Part shown: positions 13,600 through 13,965 of the stretch, piece after piece
How the letters are laid out: each line of letters opens with the position of its first letter
How positions within the stretch are numbered: position 1 is the first letter of the stretch
Source: Kiritimatiellia bacterium
GTDB taxonomy: Bacteria; Verrucomicrobiota; Kiritimatiellia; RFP12; UBA1067
Direction: 5' to 3'
Length of the DNA stretch: 13,965 nucleotides
NCBI GenBank assembly: GCA_017411125.1
Contig: JAFPNP010000140.1
Span: forward strand, 1-13,965
Notes under the pieces: model-generated
Told to the model about the DNA's origin: nothing
Database searches by the model: none
Seen by the model: the letters and a program-made list of their open reading frames with translations, nothing else
Program-made: the position numbers and the translations under genes

Positions 13600-13965
13600 T
13601 TGTAAGTTGCTGCCATGCGGCGCGATTTTTCCACGGCGCGTTTCCAGCGGGCGCGTTCCTGTTCGCTCCATGTCGCGTTTTCTTCGTAGTCGCCGCAGAA
13701 CGGCACCGAGAGATCGACCCAACACGCGAGAGTGCGCCGTTCGACGTCCGTCAAGTCGGGGCAATGTCCTTTGTCCAGCCGATCGGTGAACCATTTGCTG
13801 GCTATTGATCCACGGCGGCAGGGACGCTGTATTGTCGGCGCGGACTGTGCCGAAGTCCAGTTGAGAAAGCCATTCCGCTTCTTTATTTCTTATCTCTTTT
13901 CTTAATTTTCTTACTTGTGATTGAAGTTTATCTATTGCTACTTCAAATTCACCTTCATCTTCTCC
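13596..13965 (-). pseudogene. C-terminus of an HzsA-related protein with a broken frame (5' end outside window)
   Basis: Reading leftwards from 13811 to the TGA at 13598-13596, the minus strand gives GSIASKWFTDRLDKGHCPDL, then TDVERRTLACWVDLSVPFCG, then DYEENATWSEQERARWK and so on. The LACWVDLSVPFCGDY block is what I remember as the usual end of HzsA-related proteins of PVC bacteria. Upstream, the matching sequence FGTVRADNTASLPP lies in a different frame that is open from the window edge (13965), while the C-terminal frame meets a stop at about 13891-13889. Joining the two needs a one-base deletion or two-base insertion near T13812, where family members have a LPP...G turn. So either the gene is frameshifted, the sequence has an error, or these are remnants of two genes. 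The edge-proximal part (13870-13965) is AT-rich and codes a charged coiled-coil-like segment. The stop overlaps the tilS start by 4 bases. Confidence 0.55.

Noticed and set aside
13600..13794. N-terminal extension of 65 codons on tilS
   Set aside because: TilS homology begins at the ATG at 13599; the extension overlaps the better-supported HzsA-like C-terminus in another frame.

Overview
The window looks like a high-GC chromosomal segment of a Gram-negative member of the PVC superphylum. My best guess is an uncultured Verrucomicrobiota/Kiritimatiellae- or Lentisphaerae-type bacterium. The guess rests on a very large secreted C10 protease with LamG-like modules, a C-terminal fragment that resembles the HzsA-related proteins common in that group, several start codons without a Shine-Dalgarno sequence, and intergenic repeat debris. 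No rRNA or other phylogenetic marker is present to settle the taxonomy.

Layout. Positions 1-53 are the tail of an upstream gene. Positions 121-4191 (+) encode a 1356-residue exported multidomain C10 (streptopain-type) cysteine protease, closed by a strong terminator. Positions 4234-4866 are a lower-GC intergenic region holding three repeat structures: a 27-bp-arm inverted repeat, three tandem 9-bp units, and a 14-bp-arm inverted repeat. Positions 4880-6415 (+) encode threonine ammonia-lyase IlvA from an apparently leaderless promoter. Convergent to it is the CCA-adding/poly(A) polymerase-type nucleotidyltransferase (7819-6419, -). Upstream of that lies rpmE (8109-7903, -) with its own promoter and terminator. 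Divergent from rpmE is a class I/II aminotransferase (8253-9536, +), also apparently leaderless. Convergent to it is an HTH plus PTS EIIA-type fusion (10271-9546, -), preceded on the same strand by tRNA-Asp (GTC). Divergent from the tRNA is a ThiM-like kinase (10614-11543, +). It meets an ApbE flavin transferase (12502-11540, -) tail to tail in one shared CTAG. Upstream of apbE is tilS (13599-12493, -), and upstream of tilS is the C-terminus of an HzsA-related protein whose reading frame is broken near 13812. An AT-rich coiled-coil-coding stretch runs from there to the window edge.

How the genes fit together. Most are housekeeping functions: tRNA maturation and decoding (CCA enzyme, TilS, tRNA-Asp), ribosomal protein L31, isoleucine synthesis, flavinylation and thiamin salvage. 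They sit as single genes or short co-oriented sets, not as one pathway. HzsA-like gene, tilS and apbE overlap by 4 and 10 bases and look like one translationally coupled unit.

Points of most interest. Two genes carry an identical 13-base extended -10 core placed so close to the ATG that the transcripts should begin with the start codon. Four of five readable promoters contain GGTATA directly at the -10, and two use TTGCAA at -35 with exactly 17 bp spacing. The intergenic repeat cluster at 4482-4818, the ThiM-like protein with altered active-site residues, the HTH-EIIA fusion with a palindrome at its start codon, and the broken HzsA-like end with its composition shift also deserve attention. 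I found no complete defence system, CRISPR array, prophage or insertion sequence, and I do not claim a novel multi-gene system here.
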